Shown one piece after another: positions 25,666 to 27,737 of a DNA stretch of 27,737 bases. The stretch spans positions 1-27,737 of the forward strand of contig JAHDGN010000006.1 of the NCBI GenBank assembly GCA_020627645.1, written 5' to 3'. The stretch's first letter is position 1. Every line of letters begins with the position of its first letter. The notes under the pieces are model-generated. The model made no database searches and had not been told where the DNA came from. It saw nothing but the letters and a program-made list of their open reading frames with translations. Made by a program: the position numbers and the translations under genes. This stretch comes from Akkermansiaceae bacterium. Its GTDB lineage: Bacteria > Verrucomicrobiota > Verrucomicrobiia > Verrucomicrobiales > Akkermansiaceae.

Positions 25666-26099
25666 GGCAACGGCTCCTTCACAAAAGGGTTTACGACCGT
25701 CACTCCCTCAATCACCTGGCCGTGATTCAAATCTTCCGAATACAGGACCCCACAACCCATTTCCAAAGCTGCGGCCACAATCGTCGAGTCCCAATGCGAA
25801 AGGCGGTACCTTCTTCTGAAATTCAAGCCATTTAAAATGATCTCATAACTGACAGAAACCACCTGCAAATCGCAGCAATACTGCATCATCAAATCGATCC
25901 CATCTTCTGAGATACCAATTCTCGGTTTGCGTAAAGCCGTGTTGATGAATTCCTGAATAACCTGAGTTGAAATTCCGACATTGCTTTTCAGAAGTAGATC
26001 TTGGCAAATGTTCCTCTTCTCGACATCTTCCTCAGCATTCGAAAAAACATAGAGCAAAATATTTGCATCCAAGAAAAACTCAGCGGTCATAGCGCTCAT
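25662..26099 (-). CDS. vapC: VapC-like PIN-domain ribonuclease toxin
   Basis: A 145-residue PIN-domain protein. The four acidic positions expected for the metal site are visible, numbered from 26099: D11 in FFLDANILLYVF, E50 in VIQEFIN, D104 in LSHWDSTIVAAA, and D123 in LYSEDLNHG. It should be an active endoribonuclease when not bound by its antitoxin; VapC toxins usually cut tRNA or rRNA. A second start at 26090 (MTAEFFLDAN) is equally plausible. It overlaps the antitoxin gene by 11-20 bases, implying coupled translation. It faces cas9, and the two stop codons share the palindrome CTAG (25662-25665). The pair lies inside the cas operon. Confidence 0.92.
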   Translation of the reverse strand: MSAMTAEFFLDANILLYVFSNAEEDVEKRNICQDLLLKSNVGISTQVIQEFINTALRKPRIGISEDGIDLMMQYCCDLQVVSVSYEIILNGLNFRRRYRLSHWDSTIVAAALEMGCGVLYSEDLNHGQVIEGVTVVNPFVKEPLP

Positions 26100-26319
26100 C
26101 GCGTGATCCTAAATCCATCGGCTCAGTGTTCGTTGCCCTCATCTGATTAAGTAACTTTCTCAGTCTCTTTTTCCTTTTTTCTTCACTTTCAGAAACAGCA
26201 TCCGTCGTTACCATTCGTAATCCCCGCACCACCAGATCTTTCAAGGTCGTCCCCTTTTCTGCGGCATAGATCTTCGCCGCTCGCAAAGTCTCCTCGGGCA
26301 AATCAATCGTCGTTTTCAT
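26080..26319 (-). CDS. vapB: VapB-like ribbon-helix-helix antitoxin
   Basis: A 79-residue protein starting MKTTIDLPEETLRAAKIYAA, the classic ribbon-helix-helix DNA-binding pattern: a short strand TTIDL, then helices with KGTTLKDLVVRGLRMV. The charged tail (SEEKRKKRLRKLLNQM onward) would wrap the VapC toxin. A longer frame from 26358 is rejected because it adds residues before the family's normal first strand and runs through the operator. No ribosome binding site precedes ATG 26319, and promoter-like boxes TTGAAA (26354-26349) and TTTACT (26331-26326) put the transcript start close to the ATG, so a leaderless message is possible. The protein likely represses its own promoter through the repeats at 26320-26349. 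Confidence 0.88.
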   Translation of the reverse strand: MKTTIDLPEETLRAAKIYAAEKGTTLKDLVVRGLRMVTTDAVSESEEKRKKRLRKLLNQMRATNTEPMDLGSRDERYDR

Positions 26320-26349
26320 AATAGCAGTAAATACTGCTTTACTGCTATT
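26320..26349. promoter_or_regulatory. vapBC operator: triple AGCAGTA half-sites
   Basis: AATAGCAGTA (26320-26329) and TACTGCTATT (26340-26349) form a perfect 10-bp inverted repeat, with another TACTGCT (26332-26338) between, so AGCAGTA occurs once forward and twice reversed. It spans the predicted spacer and -10 of vapBC, as expected for ribbon-helix-helix autorepression. It sits only about 50-70 bases upstream of the cas1 start. Confidence 0.75.
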
Positions 26350-26401
26350 TTCAAACATTTTTCACAATTTGAAACGCAGAATTTTGCTCCTTTGCTGCCC
26401 C

Positions 26402-27319
26402 ATGCTAACTTATGGGGTTTTGATTAAACATACCCTCGAAATCTCCCAACGTCCGGGCCAACTCTCCCTTCGGAAGAAACAACTCGTCATCAAATCAAAT
26501 GATCTCGAGCGCACCTTTGCCTGCGAAGACATCGGAGTCCTCATCCTCCAAAATCCCGCGATCTCACTCAGTTCTGCGCTCCTGAATGCTCTCCTTGAAT
26601 CCGGTGCCGTTGTGATCGTTTGCAATGAACGTCACCTCCCATCTGGGCTACTCCTCCCCACCATCACTCATACCGAACTCGTCCCTCGCTTAATGGCACA
26701 ACTTCAAGCAGGACAACCAGCCCGAAAGCAAGCTTGGAAAGCCATCATCAAAGCGAAAATCGTCGCTCAAAAAAAAGAAGTCGATGGTCCTGCAAAGGTT
26801 GCTCTAGAACGCCTCGCCGAAAACGTCCGCTCTGGTGACCCAGAAAACTACGAAGCTCAAGCCGCCAGACTCTATTGGCCCGCGATGTTTCCCCTTCGTT
26901 ATCAAGACAATGACAAACGTGATCCAAAGAGTGAATCGCTCTTCAATTCCGCTCTAAACTACGGATATGCCATTATTCGTACCTCTGTTGCCCGTGCTCT
27001 AGTCTCTGCAGGTCTGCAACCTGCCCTTGGAGTCTTCCACCACCGCCGCGACAACCCTTTCTGCCTGGCCGATGATGTCATGGAACCTCTCCGCCCCCTC
27101 GTTGACCGAACTGTCAAAACTCTTCTCTCTCAGAACCCTCGTCAAAATGACGGGATTCTTCTTACCGAACATCGCCGCAAACTTCTTGAGCTCCTCAACC
27201 ACTCGGTCACTTTCGGTCAATCAACCGGCCCCTTGATGGCCGTTTTACCGCGCTACATTGCTAGCTTCTATCGTCTCCTCGTGCGGGAAGACGATTCTCT
27301 CATAACCCCAACCTACTGA
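26402..27319 (+). CDS. cas1: CRISPR integrase Cas1 (type II)
   Basis: A spacer-integration nuclease of about 305 residues. The type II N-terminus IKHTLEISQRPGQLSLRKKQLVI is clear. Catalytic positions numbered from ATG 26402 are E151 in ENYEAQAARLYWP, H213 in LGVFHHRRDNPF, and the acidic pair D224/D225 in LADDVMEPLRP. The start is uncertain: ATG 26402 gives MLTYG before the conserved block, TTG 26420 would give MIKHTLEIS, which best matches family starts and has GGGG just upstream, and a TTG at 26369 is also in frame. It is separated from cas9 by the vapBC pair, so it probably needs its own promoter; weak boxes TTTACT (26338-26343) and CACAAT (26363-26368) are poorly spaced. cas2 follows after 4 bases. 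Confidence 0.95.
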   Translation: MLTYGVLIKHTLEISQRPGQLSLRKKQLVIKSNDLERTFACEDIGVLILQNPAISLSSALLNALLESGAVVIVCNERHLPSGLLLPTITHTELVPRLMAQLQAGQPARKQAWKAIIKAKIVAQKKEVDGPAKVALERLAENVRSGDPENYEAQAARLYWPAMFPLRYQDNDKRDPKSESLFNSALNYGYAIIRTSVARALVSAGLQPALGVFHHRRDNPFCLADDVMEPLRPLVDRTVKTLLSQNPRQNDGILLTEHRRKLLELLNHSVTFGQSTGPLMAVLPRYIASFYRLLVREDDSLITPTY

Positions 27320-27323
27320 AACC

Positions 27324-27653
27324 ATGCACATTTCAGGCTATCGCAGCATGTGGATTCTCGTCTTATTTGATCTCCCCACCGACACTAAAAAGGCACGACG
27401 CCAATACACCGACTTTCGCAAATCACTGATCGAAGATGGATTCTCCATGATGCAGTATTCAGTTTATTATCGCCACTGTGCCAGTAAGGAAAACGCGACG
27501 GTTCACCTCGAGCGGGTTCGCAAAATTGTTCCTCCAGACGGCGAAGTGCGTCTCATACAATTCACTGACAAACAATTCGAGCGAATGGAGGTTTACTTTG
27601 GAAAACGCCGCACGACCACCGAAGAAGCACCCGCTCAGCTCGAAATGTTTTGA
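27324..27653 (+). CDS. cas2: CRISPR adaptation protein Cas2
   Basis: A 109-residue ferredoxin-fold protein, partner of Cas1 in spacer acquisition. SMWILVLFDLPTDTKKARRQYTDFRKSLIEDGF is the standard first strand and helix, with D16 at the conserved acidic position. SMMQYSVYYRHC is the next strand, and VRLIQFTDKQFERMEVYFG lies near the end. ATG 27324 is chosen, 4 bases after cas1; ATG 27348 (MWILVLFDLP) is an alternative, but related type II Cas2 proteins have several residues before this strand. It is the last cas gene before the array, so neither csn2 nor cas4 lies between cas2 and the array. Confidence 0.95.
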   Translation: MHISGYRSMWILVLFDLPTDTKKARRQYTDFRKSLIEDGFSMMQYSVYYRHCASKENATVHLERVRKIVPPDGEVRLIQFTDKQFERMEVYFGKRRTTTEEAPAQLEMF

Positions 27654-27665
27654 CGTAAAACAGCT

Positions 27666-27690
27666 GAACCCACTCATGATGAGTGGGTTC
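27666..27690. terminator. Perfect hairpin between cas2 and the CRISPR array
   Basis: GAACCCACTCAT (27666-27677) and ATGAGTGGGTTC (27679-27690) are perfect 12-base arms around one base. On the - strand the hairpin is followed within a few bases by TTTT; on the + strand by AAAA. It lies where cas operon and array transcripts would converge, so a terminator acting at least on array transcripts is likely. Confidence 0.6.
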
Positions 27691-27700
27691 AAAAGGAAGT

Positions 27701-27737
27701 ATGGTAATTGATCACTGCCTGCCGTCAATCCGCAGCG
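27701..27737 (-). CRISPR. First (cas2-proximal) CRISPR repeat, array cut by window end
   Basis: Positions 27701-27736 form a 36-base unit, the usual type II-C repeat length. On the - strand it begins GCTGCGGATTGACGGCAG and ends GCAGTGATCAATTACCAT. It pairs with the tracrRNA along almost its full length, including 17 perfect pairs, which fixes crRNA transcription on the - strand, towards cas2. Only one copy is visible, so the boundaries rest on pairing and not on recurrence; base 27737 would be the first base of a spacer. The 3' end TACCAT is in the same place as the -10-like ends of Neisseria and Campylobacter repeats. Confidence 0.8.

Noticed and set aside
27666..27690. Palindrome considered as a CRISPR repeat
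   Set aside because: It does not pair with the tracrRNA and is shorter than the 36-base unit beside it; better explained as a hairpin.

Overview
The window looks like chromosomal DNA of a PVC-group bacterium, most likely a member of the Verrucomicrobiota. Three things point there: an ECF sigma factor next to a Ser/Thr kinase with an exported beta-helix-like domain; a second sigma factor overlapping a membrane anti-sigma protein of a type I associate with Verrucomicrobiota; and a TamB/Omp85 pair showing a diderm envelope. The assignment rests on gene content and remembered family features, not on a search.

Region 1 (1-9460, +) is a restriction-modification island: a Type III-like Mod methyltransferase, an AlbA_2/GHKL-type ATP-binding protein, a Res helicase-nuclease, a stand-alone PD-ExK nuclease domain matching the C-terminus of a different restriction helicase, and a DUF6880-like protein. 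The first four genes overlap or nearly abut. Two details stand out: the conserved Res N-terminus lies out of frame at a short CT tract, and the middle of mod has lower GC than its ends. A degenerate 13-14 bp tandem repeat (9490-9588) closes the island.

Region 2 (9665-16776) holds a flavin-reductase-like gene; a + strand cluster (ECF sigma, laminin-like secreted protein, beta-helix secreted protein, Ser/Thr kinase with exported beta-helix-like domain); and a converging - strand pair (ECF sigma plus membrane anti-sigma). Two genes of the + cluster have inverted repeats at their translation starts.

Region 3 (16949-22146, +) is a TamB-like protein followed by an Omp85/TamA-like protein, probably an outer-membrane assembly pair. 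The tamB frame breaks at an A5 tract, and its real C-terminus continues in the next frame up to 8 bp before the Omp85 gene.

Region 4 (22162-27737) is a type II-C CRISPR-Cas locus: a divergent tracrRNA with promoter-like boxes and terminator, cas9, a vapBC toxin-antitoxin pair on the opposite strand between cas9 and cas1, cas1, cas2, a hairpin, and the first CRISPR repeat at the window edge. The repeat was recognised because it can pair along essentially its whole length with the tracrRNA. This implies the array is transcribed on the - strand, towards cas2.

From about 9.5 kb on, the + strand is strongly C-rich and G-poor whichever strand is coding, which creates many long spurious reading frames. 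No stretch longer than 300 bases lacks a gene.
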